Below are positions 31,582 through 44,744 of a stretch of 64,000 nt of DNA, one piece after another. Position numbers and translations under genes: made by a program. A model generated the notes under the pieces. That model ran no database searches, was not told where the DNA came from, and saw only the letters and a list, made by a program, of their open reading frames with translations. Position 1 is the first letter of the stretch. Each line of letters opens with the position of its first letter. The stretch spans positions 124,001-188,000 of the forward strand of contig SKCR01025350.1 of NCBI GenBank assembly GCA_019454045.1, in the 5' to 3' direction. This DNA comes from Zanthoxylum bungeanum (Eukaryota > Streptophyta > Magnoliopsida > Sapindales > Rutaceae).

Positions 31582-33616
31582 TGTTGGAAAATTATGACCC
31601 ATAGCGTCACTATTTGTACAGATCATGGTGTTGTTGTACAAATTAACTATGTGACAAAGGAGATTGCACTCTTATCATTTGTGATTAGATCACCTAGATA
31701 TATAATGATAGGAGGTCCCTATGATTTGTTCCTGGATTGAGAATGATATGAGACAGTATCAATCCACGAAGGATAAATCATTAAATAACCCTAGTCAGAG
31801 TATTATCGAGATTGGACATCGATAAATACGTAAAATACTAGTATTACACTTGTGCGCGTTGTGAGGGCTCAACGGCATAGTTCTCATATATTTGGGTATA
31901 GGATACTCATGCAAGTGTAATAGGAGGTTGTGTTTTACCGATGGTATGGGAAACAGCTTCGCTCTGAATAGACCCCATCGGAATTCCATTGGTAGTACGA
32001 TTATGTGTCTATGGAAGTCCGAAATCAGGGTAGGTGTATTTGGTCTTAACCTGAGACTTGCACCGCTAATACTTACGACAATCAATATACTTTGGTTTTG
32101 ATCGTCCAAGGCTTTAACCGATTTCTGTGTACACCTCTTCTGGGTATATCGAGAATCGTAGTGTGTTGGGTGTGATGTCAATACGGAAGTGTCACTCCAG
32201 TCATATGGAGATGATGATCGCGTAGGGATACAAAATTGGTTCTCTAAAAAGGTTGCAACCGTCGGGATAATATGACTTGGTCATGATTATCCGATATTAA
32301 AGAGACTAGTTGCTCGTAATCTGATATATGCTTCGTACGGGGTAGACATTGTACCAGCCCCAGGCCTTGCATGTGATCATCCGATACTAGATCAAAATAC
32401 ACAATACTACATATACTACGCCTGATATAGATCCTTATTCCTGTAAGGATATTTCTGGAGAATTGGGTAGGCATGGCACTTTGCTAGAAGCCAACCTTGA
32501 CTTGTAAATCGGTAAAACGTAGTACTTGGTACTTACGTGTTCGGATAGTCCGACGACCGAATTTACTGCCAACATATCTGGGGATCTCATGGGTCGCTTC
32601 CCAAAGATTCACCGATGACGTATGACTCACACTTTTAATTAATCTGGGATTAATAAGATGAGAGAGAAAATTAATCCGGGATTAATTGCGGAGATATTTT
32701 ATCTGGGATAAAATATCATTTAAAGAGAGATAACGATTAATTTGGAATTAATCGATTAATTAATATTTTCGATATATTAAACGAAATTAGATTTCGACGG
32801 GGAATTAAAATTAGATTTTAATTTGGGCAAACGAGTTAATTTATAATTAATTCGTTAGCGACGTGAATAGTAATTATGCTAGGCATGATTATTTAATTAA
32901 ATTAGATTTAATTATGTCGCAACAGAAAATTCGTTAATTTGGAATTAGCGAACCCGAGCTCGAGATTGTTTGCGAGCGCATTCGCATTTCGAATTTGAGT
33001 GCGGCACGCAAGTCAAATCAAGCGTCAAATCGCTAGTCACATCAAGCGTCAAATCATGTCACTTTGAGTGATGTGACAATTTGATTGATTGATGTGATTG
33101 ATTGATTGATTAATGGTGGTGGTTGAAAGCTTTAATTGGTTTGACTTTTTAAAGCCAAAAATTTGGTATATGATTTTAGAAATCAATTACCAAAAATCAA
33201 TTATAATTTTCTCTCTCTCTCTCCTCCATTTCTTCTCCATCTCTCACGCCCATGGAGGGCTTTTTTCTTATGTTTTTGGCAGTCCACTGCCGAGAGTCAA
33301 GAAGAAAATGGGAAGCAAAAAGTCGCAATTTTATGGCAAAATTGGGAGTGCTAGCACACTACAAAGTCATGCGAAGGTGATAAGAAAGTCCACCCATGAG
33401 CCATGAATCGTTTGACGAAGCTTGGAGCTCACCCATGGCCGAATTTGGAGGACTGCAGTAAGCTCACTGCCGTGAACTATTGGAGGCAGAAATTCAAGTT
33501 TTGTTTGTTGTTACGTCGCTCAACCGATCGATGTGAGCATTCCGCAACTCCCTCGTTGTATTCGCACTTATTTTCAATGCTTGAAATGATCTTGGGATGC
33601 TTAGCATTTTCCAACA
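31582..33616 (+). mobile_element. 3' LTR of copia #1 (2035 bp)
   Basis: It starts TGTTGGAAAATTATGACCCA, ends TTTTCCAACA and matches the 5' LTR along its length, with small indels such as an extra GATTGATT run near 33085. Confidence 0.95.
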
Positions 33617-34375
33617 ACTCTCTTATACGTAACCCTTCTCCATCAGCTCCTCAACTTGCCTCTGATGTTCCTTGGTCTCCTCAAGATTACTCCTATATGC
33701 GGGTCTATTAGGAATGACAACTCCAGACACGAAATGAATCTGATGTTCTATCCGTCGAATGGGTGGGAGCCCATTAGGGATGTCCTCTGTGAGCACGTAT
33801 TCAAATTTCTTCAAAAGAGAAGAAATAGAAACAGGAAGTGAACTGTTAGTGTTAGTAAGTAAAGAAAAATGTGATGTGTCTTTATACACTAGTATCAACA
33901 TGAGTTTGCTAGCTTTGTAGGCTCTTCTCACTTCTCCCTCACCTAGATAAAAACTCTTTTTCACTCTCCCTTTCTTCTCACTCTCTCCCTCAGCCCCATT
34001 TCCCTTGGGTTTACTCTCGGCTCTAATCCCAGTGTTTCCCCCACTCTCGGGTTTAAATCCCATTTTCTCACTACTACCGCTCTTACCCCCAAGGATGCGG
34101 CTTCTCTTTCTCTTTTTTTTTGCTTTCCAACTGTAATTTGACTTGATCATCATGGACCTGTTTTGGCGTCAAATGGTATAATGTAATGGGCTTGCCCGTA
34201 TGCTGGAATGAATATTTGTTTCGAAACCCATCATGTATCATATTCCTATCGAACTGCCATGGCCTCCCAAAAGGTATGTGGCTTGCATGTATGGGTACCA
34301 TATCACACAACACCTCATCCGTGTAAGGTCCAATGGTAAAAGTCAACAATATCTGCTTGGTCACTCTGACCTCAC
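33617..34375 (-). pseudogene. G1 protease C-terminus, linker and RT N-terminus
   Basis: The minus strand shows SNSEVRVTKQILLTFTIGPY, DEVLCDMVPIHASHI and FGRPWQFDRN (end of the protease domain), then a Lys/Glu-rich linker (34200-33960), then EYVLTEDIPNGLPPIRRIEH and IPNRPAYRSNLEETKEHQRQ, ending EELMEKGYV at the copia #1 site. The frame changes near 34100 and a TAA replaces a codon beside the copia #1 junction. Confidence 0.88.
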
Positions 34376-36322
34376 TGTTGGACAATTATGACCCATAGCA
34401 TCACTATTTGTAAAAGACATGGTGTTTTTGTACAAATTAACTATGTGACAAAGGAAATTACTCTTTTATCATTTTGTAATTGGATTACTTGGATATTTAT
34501 AAATGATAAAAGTCCATATGATTAGTACCAGATTAATAAGATATGAGACAGTATTAATACACGAAAGGTTTAATCATTAAACATCCCTAGTAGTAGTATT
34601 ATCGAGACTGGACATCGATAATGCGGAATAGGCTAATATTACACTTGTGCGTGTTATGGAAGCTTAATGGCATAGTTCTCATATATTTAAGTATTGGATA
34701 CTTATGCAAGTGTGATAGGAGGTTCTGTTAGCCGTTGGACCGGGAACTGCTTCGCACTGGATAGACCCCGCGGAGTCCCATTGGTAGTATGACGATGTGT
34801 CTATGGGAATCCGAATCAGGGTATATGTATGTGGTCTTAACCTGAGACTTGCATCGCTAATACTTGCGACAATCAGTATGCTTTGGTTTTAGTCGTCCGG
34901 GGCTTTAACAGGTTCTGTGTACGCCTCTTCTGGGTTTACTGAAAATCGTAGTGTATTGGGTGTGATGTCAAGATGGAAGTATCACTTCAGTCATAAGGAG
35001 ATGATGATCACGCATGGATACAAAACTAATACTCTCAAATGCTGCAGCTATCAGGATAGTATGACTAGGTCATGATTATTCGATTAAAGAGACTAGTTGC
35101 TAGTGATCTGATATATGCTTCGTACGGGCAGACACAATTCCAGCCCCAGGCCTAGCATGCGACATCTGATACTGGATCGTAATACGCAATACATTGTATA
35201 CTACGCCTGATACAGATTATATATATTCCATGTTGAATATATTTCTGGAGAATTGGGTAGGCATGGTGCTTTGGTAGAAGCCAACTTTGTCTTATAAATC
35301 GGTAAGAACATGGTACCGGGTATGCAAGTGTCAGATAGTCCGACAACCGTATTTACTGCCAATATATCGAGGAATCTCATGGGTTGTTTCCCAAAGATTC
35401 ACCGATGACATTTGACTCGAACAGAATTAATCTGGGATTAATTATGAGAGAGAAAATTAATCTGGGATTAATTACGACAAGAATTAATTTGGGATTAATT
35501 ATGAGACAGAAAATTAATCTGGGATTAATTGCGTCAAGAATTTATTTGGGATTAAATTCGTCTAGAGGAGAGAACGCGATTAATTTGGAATTAATCGGCA
35601 AAGTAAATTTAATAGTTATATTGGATTTTACTCTTTAATTTATTTATTTGGGCTAATAATATATCGGATATATTAATTGAAATTGGATTTTAATTCAAGC
35701 GAACGAATTAATTTGGAATTAATTCGTAAGCGACTTTCGTAATAATTTTGTGAGGCGTTATTATTTAATTAAGTTGGATTTAATTATTTAGCAACGGAAA
35801 ATTTGTTTAGTCGAATTAAACGAACCAGACCCAAAGTGTGTTGTGTAAGTCAACTTGAATTTTGAATTCATAATTGGGTGGGACCCACAACTCACATCAC
35901 TTTTCAAATTATGATGGTGGTAGTTGGCTAAAGTAATTGGTTTTCACAAAACCATTTTGCTTTCCACCAACCTTGTTTTGCTTTTTGGAAAAACAAAACA
36001 CAACAACTTGGTTTTGTAACACAAGTGAAACAAATACACAAAACTCTCTCTTCTCTCCCAACTTCATATTACCGAACACTTTTCTTCCTTGGAGGAAGAT
36101 TTTGTTTCAATTTTTGATCAAAGCTAGCACTTTGGGAGTCTTTGAAGGTGATAGAGAAACTCACCCAAGAATTTGGAACTCATTCACAAAACTCGGAGCA
36201 TCTATAACAAAGAAAAAGTCTTGAACTTCATCCGATCATTCTAAGTTTTCCGCAACTTTCACTTGATGTATTCACACTAGAATCATGTTTAGAATCCTTG
36301 GAATGTGTTAGACACACTAACA
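34376..36322 (+). mobile_element. 5' LTR of copia #2 (1947 bp)
   Basis: It starts TGTTGGACAATTATGACCCA and ends CACACTAACA. It is a different subfamily from the LTRs of #1 and #3, which end CCAACA and differ in the last 700 bp. Confidence 0.95.
35415..35575. repeat. Array of near-palindromic ATTAATCTGGGATTAATT units
   Basis: Five units of 25-30 bp, each with ATTAATYTGGGATTAATT, follow each other in the LTR; the same array is in the 3' LTR at 52920-53080. Shorter versions occur in the LTRs of #1 (24745, 32635) and #3 (41290, 49100). Each unit can fold on itself because ATTAATC and GATTAAT are complementary. Confidence 0.8.
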
Positions 36323-36323
36323 A

Positions 36324-36337
36324 TGGTATCAGAGCCA
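36324..36337 (+). other. PBS of copia #2
   Basis: TGGTATCAGAGCCA lies 1 bp after the 5' LTR and matches the initiator tRNA-Met site. Confidence 0.95.
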
Positions 36338-38242
36338 ATCTAAACTTGATTTGAATTTTAGGGTTCTAAACTTTAATTTGGGGATTTTATGCTTGGAGTA
36401 TGAAAATATGAAATTGGTTGTTTGGTTGTGGTTGGATGATGATGAATTGGATTTGTGCATCATTGGATTTGTGAAATTGATTGGATCAAACATTTCCCCA
36501 AAATCCTAACCTTGGCCGAATGGAGCCCTAGTAATTCTCATGGTAATTTTTTGAATTTAACAATTAGATATGTTAACTGCATGAAATTGAATATTGATTA
36601 TCGATTTAATTGGATTGAAATTAAAATTGAATGTTGATTTCTTGCTTATTGCCGTGAATGAAGCATGTTAGGGAGAATTGATTTTTCTTCAATTTGTGTT
36701 GGACATGAATTGGAATAAATGAACATGATTAATTGAATTAATTAGTGTTTTGGAAACATTAGATTAGTTGATTAATTATCTTAATTACACTTGAATTGGA
36801 TTAATATGTAATTTGAAATAATGTGTTAATTTATTTGTTGTAATTAGGCTTAATGGGCTTGGTTGGGCCAAGTATGGTTTTAGACAATTGGGTTGGATCC
36901 AATTGGGCCTAAATCCATTTTCATAAAGTCCAAACATGACTTTTGGGCCTTTAAAAATTTAATTGGGCCTAATGGGCCTAAATTGATTTTTGGCATAGGG
37001 TGATTCATATTTGGGCCTTGGCATCTTGGGTTTGATCCATAATGACCAAATCTCATGCCGAAAGAATTAATTGAAAGCCCATTGGACTTTAATTGAATAG
37101 TATTGGATGCTAATTGGGCTTTGAGACCCAATTGGATTGGATTTGGAATCCAAGTCTAAAAGGCACTATTAAAAGTGTAATTATTTAATTTGGAATTAAA
37201 AATGAATTAGTATTGGATACAATTTAAATTGGATTTAAAATTATAGTTCGATATAATTCAAGAATACATACTTTGAGTATTTATTCTTAAACGAGTTGGA
37301 CTCGCGCCAATCAAATCGTTGTTTGAACATTGGATGGTCATTAAATCAAAGATTAATTAATTGGATTAGATTGATTGACAAGATGCTTTGTGTGAATACT
37401 TGGATGTATTTGTATGAATAATGTATATCAGATGGATATTAGAAGGGTGGGGATAATTTTGGAAATCGTTGTAATAAATTTAGAATTTATTAAATTAGAC
37501 ATGCGTGTCCAGCCTATTATCTCTTTACTATTTGTATTTCTCTTCTCACCAATTCCCCTCAATGTAAATGAGGTTTCTTTTAGTGTTATGTAATTGGGTA
37601 GAAGTATGTAAAGTGCTAGCGGGAGAGAGGAAATTGAGAGATTTGTTCTAGGAATAAATTATTATATATCCATCCGTATATCATTATTAATTTTATTGCG
37701 CCTTATTATGCTTTTAGAATGCATGTTTAAGGGTGTATGATGAGACCTAATCAAAGATATTGAATATATTTTTTGGACTTGGAGGTCCACCTACCGGATC
37801 TAGGAATTGGATGTGATCCAATTGATCTTAGAGATCTACCTAGTTAAGTTTCATACAACTTGTTGGACAAAGTCAAGGTTGTGTGTTATTTAACGGGATC
37901 CTAGCCCACTAGGAAACTAGGTTTCCCGAGTACTCCACATAGGGTTAGAGGCTAGCCGAAAAATAGTGGGAGGCCAATATTAAATTTGTAATTTCGTTTA
38001 ATACTTTCTTACACGCGTTCTTTTATTTTATTTATCATCGTAATAAATATATATTAGTTAGAATAATATTGAATATTGCTTTCTTTGAACAGTTAAACTG
38101 TACAAGACACTACTCCACTTGTAGTTGGTTATATAGTTGGACTATAGTAACCATTACATTTTGAGTGCACCCGATATCGTTGATTGAATAGTTAGACTAT
38201 TACAATCAAGATAGCTGGAAAAATAGCGTTAGGGACATTGTT
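36338..38242 (+). other. Leader of copia #2
   Basis: This is about 1.9 kb of AT-rich non-coding sequence collinear with the other copia leaders. It lacks the 380-bp insert found in #1 and #3. Confidence 0.7.
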
Positions 38243-39101
38243 ATGGCGATAATGTCTCTAACGACTCCAATTTTCCAGAATGGGAGATGAATCTCAGGAT
38301 AGTCCTGGGAGGCGAGAAGTTACTCTATGTCATAGAGAAACCTCTCAGGTCTGAGCCCGGAGTTGAGCAAATAGTAGAGCATGAGCTTTGGAAGACTCAT
38401 CGTGATGATAACTTTAGTGCTCAATCTGTCATGCTTGCCGCAATGACTCCTCAATTTCATCGTCAAAACAAAGGATTGGATCCTTATAGTATGATGTTGA
38501 AATTGAAGGATCTTCACAGATCTAATCTTATATCTCAGAAGCACAAATTGCACAAGAAGCTCTTTCGCTCGCGTATGTCAGAGGGTACGTCTGTCGAGCA
38601 CTATGTGTCGCAGATGATTGCTGACATCGAACAGCTAGGTCAGCTAGGCATAACATTCGAGGCCGAGACTTCTATAGATTTAATCTTACAGCCTTTGCCC
38701 GATTACTGGGGCGAGGCGAGTTCATCATAAACTATAATATGATGAACCAAGAGAAAAATCTAGGAGAGTTAATGGCGATGCTGAATAAAGCATAACCAGA
38801 GCTTCTAAAGGGCAAGAAGTGCGAGGCGCACCTTTCTTCAACATCCCAGATGGCCAAGGCTTGGCCGAAGGCTTCTGGGGGTGTGAAGAAAAGGAAGAAA
38901 AATGGCAAGGCTAAATCATCAGAGTCTTCTAGGAAGACTTATGACATATCCCAAGATATTTGCCTACATTGTGGCAAAAGGGGTCACTGGAAGCATGACT
39001 CTCGTATGTACAAGGCGAAGTTGGAGGAAGTGAAGACGGGCAAGGATCCGGCTTCAGGTATGTCTGTTATAAACATGTCCACTACTGGTTTAAAATTTTG
39101 A
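38243..39101 (+). pseudogene. gag of copia #2
   Basis: Gag forms the particle that packages the element RNA. Reading begins near ATG 38243 (MAIMSLTTPIFQNG), shifts frame near 38280, then has a long open part (38287-38730) with WKTHRDDNFSAQSVMLAAM, MMLKLKDLHRSNLISQKHKL and MSEGTSVEHYVSQMI. After a further frame change the nucleocapsid part has the zinc-knuckle CLHCGKRGHWKHDS near 38962-39003, in which the fourth ligand is Ser in place of Cys. So it is broken but close to functional sequence. Confidence 0.85.
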
Positions 39102-40237
39102 TTTTTGATTCTGGATGTGGTACTCACATATGTACTGGTGTGGAGGATCTGCTGATTAGTAGGATACTGGCTTCAGACGAGATCGACCTATGAGTCGGAA
39201 ACGGGACAATAGTCGCTGTTTTGGCCATTGGGACCTATATTTTGTATCTGCCATTTGGGCATGTAATTACATAAGGTGACTGTTATTTTGTACCTAGTTT
39301 GACTAAGGAACATCATCTCTATATTTTGTTTAACCCGTTGCGGGTGTACCTTTGTATTCTGGAACACTAGGTGTTTTGTATATAAAGGTAACATTTTGAT
39401 ATGTACAGCAGATGCTAATAATGGTCTTTATATTTTGAATATAAATGAATCTCAAACCTATAACATGGCAAATAAAAAGCTCAAACTGAGTAAATCAGAT
39501 GAGACTTATTTATGGCATTGTCGTCTAGGACACATTAACAAGACTCATATATCCACACTTTTCGAAGAGTGGATACGTGGACGGATTTGATCCTAATTCA
39601 TATGATGTCTGCGAATCTTGTTTATTAGGCAAAGTGCCTAAAACACCTTTTAGCGATAAGGGTGTACGTGCCACCGAGCTATTAGCCCACGTTCATGGTG
39701 AAGTATATGAGCCCATGTCTAGCCAGGCTAGAGGTTGATATGAATAATTCATAACCTTTACGGATGTTGCATCACGTTATGGTTATGTGTATCTTATGAC
39801 ACACAAGTCGGAAACTTTTGAGAAATTCAAAGAGTTTCGACACGAAGTAGAAAAACAAACCGGAAAAATTATTAAAACATTACGGTCGGACCGTGATGGA
39901 GAATACTTAAGCAATGAGTTTCTTGATTACTTGAAAGAGTATGGTATTCTTTCACAGTGGACTCCTCCCGGAACACCTTAATGAAAGGTGTGTCCGAACG
40001 GAGAAACCGAACTTTGTTGGACATGGTAAGGTTAATAATGAGTCGCAATGAGCTACTAATTTCCTTCAGGGGATACGCATTGAACAGTGTTATACTTATT
40101 TTGAATAAGGTTCCGACAAAGTCTGTTGGACAGAACCCATATGAAATATGGACAAGAAAGAAACCGGGTTTCTCATTCCTGAAGATTTGGGGATGTTGAG
40201 CATACGTTAAATGTTTGGATGGTACCAAACTAGAACA
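39102..40237 (+). pseudogene. Protease and integrase of copia #2 (left part)
   Basis: The protease is marked by LDSGCGTHICTG near 39109-39140. The integrase zinc domain reads YLWHCRLGHINKTHI near 39510-39550 with CESCLLGKVPKTPF near 39610-39645, and the core has FTDVASRYGYVYLM, KTLRSDRDGEYLSNEFLDYL (39870-39930) and GVSERRNRTLLDMV (39985-40030). Stops follow GRI (39590) and PPGTP (39981), the latter with a frameshift. It continues at 50120 after copia #3. Confidence 0.88.
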
Positions 40238-42301
40238 TGTTGAACAATTATGACCCATAGGGTCACTATTTATACAGATCATGGTGTTGTTGTACAAATT
40301 AACTATGTGACAAAGAGATTGCACTTTTATCATTTGTGATTAGATCACCTAGATATATAAATGATAAGAGGTCCATATGATTTGTTCCTGGACTGAGAAT
40401 GATATGAGACAGTATCAGTCCACGAAGGATAAATCATTAAATATCCCTAGTCAGAGTATTATCGAGATTGGACATCGATAAATACGTAAAAAACTAGTGT
40501 TGCACTTGTGCGTGTTGTGAGGGCACAACGACATAGTTCTCGTATATTTGGGTATAGGATACTCATGCAAGTGTAATAGGAGGTTGTGTTTTACCGATGG
40601 TACGGGAAACAGGTTCACTCTGGATAGACCCCCTCGGAATTCTATTGGTAGTATGACTATGTGTCTATGGAAGTCCGAAATCAGGGTAGGTGTATTTGGT
40701 CTTAACTTGAGACTTGCACCGCTAATACTTGCGACAATTAATATACTTTGGTTGAGGTCGTCCAGGGCTTTAACCGGTTCTGTGTACGCCAATACTGGGT
40801 ATATTGAGAATCGTAGTGTGTTGGGTGTGATGTTAAGACAAAAGTGTCACTCCAGTCATATAGAGATGATGGTCACGTAGGATACGGTACTGGTTCTCTT
40901 AAGTACTGCAGTCATCGGGATAATATGACTAGGTCATAGTTATCCGATATAGAGACTAGTTACCAAACATCCGACATGTGCTTCGTACGGGGCAGACACA
41001 ATTACAGCCCCAGGCCTAGCACGTGATCATCTGATACTGGATCGAAATACGCAATACCACGTATACTACGCCTGATATAGATCGTTTATTACTGTAAGCA
41101 TGTTTCTGGAGAATTGGGTAGGCATGGCGTTTTGCTAGAAGCCAACCTTGTCTTGTGAATAGGTGTAAACGTAGTACTAGGTACTTACGTGTTCGGATAG
41201 TCCGACGACCCGATTTACTGCCAACAAATCCGGAGATCTCATGGGTCGCTCCCCGAAGATTCACCGATGTCGTATGACTCGCACTTTAATTAATCAGGGA
41301 TTAATTTAATGAGAGAGAAAATTAATCTGGGATTAATTACAGAGATATTTTATCTGGGATAAAATATCAATTAAAGAGAGAGAACGATTAATTTGGAATT
41401 AATCGATAAAATAATATATTTGATATATTATACGAAATTGGATTTCGACGCGGAATTAAAATTAGATTTTAATTCGGGCGAACGAATTAATTTAGAATTA
41501 ATTCATTAACGACGTGAATAGTGATTTCACTAGGCGTAATCATTTAATTACGACGCAACAAAAAATTCGTTAATTTGTAATTAGCGAACCTGAGCCCGGG
41601 ATTATTTGCGAGCGCATTCACATTTCGAATTCGAGTGCGGCACACAAGTCAAATCAAGCATCAAATCATTAGTCACATCAAGCATCAAATCACATGTCAC
41701 TTTGAGTGATGTGACATTTGAGAGATTGATGTGAGTTGATGTGAGAGGACTTAAAGCATTTAATGTCTGTTTTTTGAAATGGAAAAAAGGTAAATGATTT
41801 ATTTATTTTGGAAATATATAAACCTAATACATTTTTTCTTTTTCCTACTCTCTCTCTTCGATTTACGGTATTAGGCTTTTTGGAGCCAAAACCCCTCTTC
41901 ATCTCTCTCATCGTCTCAAGACCGATTTCTTCTTCTGGTTTTTCTGGTTTGACCGAATTAGAAGGAGAAGCAAATGATTTTGTTACAAGATCTATGTGCT
42001 AGCACACTCATGGAGGAATAAAAAGGTGATAGAGAAGTGTTTTCATTAGCAAGGAATCACCTTGTGAAGCTTGGAGCTTCCATGGAGGACACCCATGGCC
42101 GATTCTTGGAGGAGGAAGCAGCCCCCACGCCGTGCAGTTCACCATTTGCGCAGCCCACTGCCGAGCAAGGAGGAGCAGTGCGTTTTTGGTCTTTGTTGCA
42201 TCTCTACCGATCAATGTGAGTTATTCTGCACCTCCATTGATGTGTATTCAACTTGTTTTATGCTTGATTTATAATCCTTGGGACTTGATTGAAACCCAAC
42301 A
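40238..42301 (+). mobile_element. 5' LTR of copia #3 (2064 bp)
   Basis: It starts TGTTGAACAATTATGACCCA and ends GAAACCCAACA. Over its first two thirds it is close to the #1 LTRs, but the last 400 bp differ, ending in sequence with CATGGAGGACACCCATGG and GCCCACTGCCGAGCAAGG. Confidence 0.95.
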
Positions 42302-42302
42302 A

Positions 42303-42316
42303 TGGTATCTTGAGCC
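42303..42316 (+). other. PBS of copia #3, mutated
   Basis: TGGTATCTTGAGCC corresponds to TGGTATCAGAGCC with a TT insertion/substitution. Priming from it would be impaired, so the change probably arose after insertion. Confidence 0.8.
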
Positions 42317-44744
42317 ATTTGGGCATAAAACGAAAATTAGGGTTCTTAACTAAAAATTTGGGGCTTTTTGATTGAAGTATGTTTTTTGACAAATTGTTTG
42401 TTTAAGTATGCTTGTATATGGATAACTTAGAGTTATATGTAATCAATTTGTTGAAAAAATAATTGGATTGATTTTCCCCAATTTGCTTAGTGCGGCCGAA
42501 AATGGCAAGCTCCCTAATGTCTTGGTTTTTTGATTTTTTTATTCATTGGATGTGTTAGAAATCATTAGGGGATATTGATTTTATGTTTAATTTGGTTCAA
42601 TTGGATTGAATTTGATTTGGGCATAATTTTCCCCTTTGGCCGAGACACTTGAAGCATGTAATTGGGTTTGATTTTGATCAAATTATGTTGGACATGATTC
42701 TAATATGATAAGCATTATTAATTGGAAAAATTTGGTGTTTTGGAAATATTGATTTGGGTAATTGATAATGCTATACACTTTATTTAATTGAATTTAAAAA
42801 AAATGGATTTTGTAATTTAATTAAATTGGGCCATAAATTGGATTTGGGCTTTTAAAGTTGTTATTGGGCTTTGTAATATAAAGTTGGGTTTAGGCAAAAT
42901 TGGTTGGATCCAATTAGGCCCAAAACCGCATTCAAAAAGCCCAAATGCGACGAAAGGGACCTTTAAAGTTTAATTGGGCTTAATGGGCCTAAATTAATTT
43001 CTGGGGTTATGAGGTAACTCCCGGATTGGATTTTGGTTATTCGGTTTGACCCGAGTTGACCAAAAGTCTACTCCTTGAAGAAATTAATTAAAAGCCCATT
43101 GGACTTTAATTAAATTAATATTGGATATTAATCGGGCTTTGAGACCCGTAACGATTAAATTTGGAATTTAAATCGTAATGGTTTATTTTATATAAAGTGT
43201 AATATTTAATTTGGAATTAAATAAAGAATAAGAATTAAATACGTATTAAATTGGATTTAATTATGTAATTTAATTTAATTCGAGAATTCTTACTTTGAGT
43301 ACGTGTTCGTAAAACGAGTTTGACTCGAACAAAATCAAATCGTTGTTTGAACATTGGATGATCACTAATTATCAGATTAATTATTTTGATTAGATTGATT
43401 GATAACATGCTTGTGTGAATACATGGTTGTGATGCATGAATAATGGATATTAGAAGGGTGGGGTAATTTTGGAAATTGTAATAAATTTGATTTATTAATT
43501 GCACCTGCGAGTCCAGCTTTATCTCATATTTCTTTGTATTCTCTTCTCACCTATTCCCCTCAATGTAAATGAGGTTTCTTTAGAAGTGTAGTGTAACGGG
43601 TAGAATTGATACTTGTGCTAGCGGGAGAGAGAAAGAGAGAGATTTGATCTAGGATCAATTGTGTAAAGTATCCATCCGCATATCATTATTATTTTACATA
43701 TGCGCTTTATTATGTGTTTAGAATGCATGCTTAGGGTGTATGATGATGAGACCTTAACAAAGATAATAAATTGGTTGCCAATTTGCACGCGAAAACCTTC
43801 GCTAAATATTAAGCGTATTTCCTTCCATTGAGTGATTCTCACTCAAGATCCGAGACGGCATTGGTTTGTTGGCCAAAGTCAAGGCCTTTATCTGTCAAAG
43901 ATGTATTTGAATCACGAAGGCTTTGTTCCATATCAGTTCCTTGTCCAAGTTGTGGTTTGTTAGCCAAAGTCAAGACCACTTCTTGTCCATCGACATTGAT
44001 TACAAAGCTTTCCTTGGTCAATGGGTCGCGCTTGACTGGGATCACTAAGTTTGTTGTGCCAAAGCCAAGGCTTAGTTGATTTAGAGGAAAAAGGTTAGGT
44101 AATACATTGGATGTATTGGCATATATAAGATATATGTTTCAGACTTGGATGTCCCCCTACCGGATCTAGGAATTGGATTGGATCCAATTGATCTTAGAGA
44201 TCTACCTAGTTAATTATCATACAATTTGTTGGACAAAGTCAAGATTGTGTGATATTTAACGGGATCCTAGTCCACTAGGAAACACGGTTTCCCGAGTACT
44301 CGACAGAGGGTTAGAGGCTCGCCGAAAAATAGTGGGAGGCAAGAATTGAATTCACAATATTCGTTCAATTACTCGCCATACGTGCTCAAACAAATATTTC
44401 GTCAAATCAATTAAATGTTAGTTGGACTAATATTTAAATTGTTGTTTTTATAAGCAGTTGGACTGTATTATAATTGATTATATAATTGGATTATAGTAAT
44501 CAATATATTTGAATTAATTAATTTCGATTTACAGTTGATTTTATAATTGGATTATAGTAATCAATGTAATTGAGGTTAATTAATTTAAATTATATTTGAT
44601 TGTATAGTTTGACTATAATAATCAATATAATACATAGTACCACAAATCGTTGATTAAATAGTTGGACTATTAGAATCAAGATAAGATGAAAGATTAGTGT
44701 TTAAAACATAATCCTGAGTGAAAATGTATTTAAATGACTTAATT
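42317..44744 (+). other. Leader of copia #3
   Basis: This is collinear with the #1 leader and carries the same 380-bp insert (43766-44141) with an uninterrupted antisense ORF (44045-43839). Confidence 0.75.

Larger units (their letters stand above)
23689..33616 (+). mobile_element. Copia element #1 (9.9 kb), coding region decayed
   Basis: LTRs at 23689-25702 and 31582-33616 flank an internal region with PBS, long leader and remnants of gag, integrase, RT and RNase H. TSD copies are ACTTT (23684-23688) and ACTCT (33617-33621), one mismatch. It sits inside the RT of G1, between EKGYV and CAVSMLL. LTR type, the long leader and the RT-RNase H sequence of its relative #2 resemble the Angela/BARE lineage; that lineage call is from memory. 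Its coding part cannot make any protein. Confidence 0.95.

Noticed and set aside
36880..37131. 83-codon minus-strand ORF in the leader of copia #2
   Set aside because: It translates AATTGGGCCTAA-like repeats of the leader, and the equivalent frame is not kept in copia #1 or #3.
38320..38553. Minus-strand ORF opposite copia #2 gag
   Set aside because: Shadow of the well-supported gag frame on the plus strand.
39872..40333. 153-codon minus-strand ORF across the copia #2 integrase and copia #3 LTR
   Set aside because: It spans an insertion junction and lies opposite a recognisable integrase.
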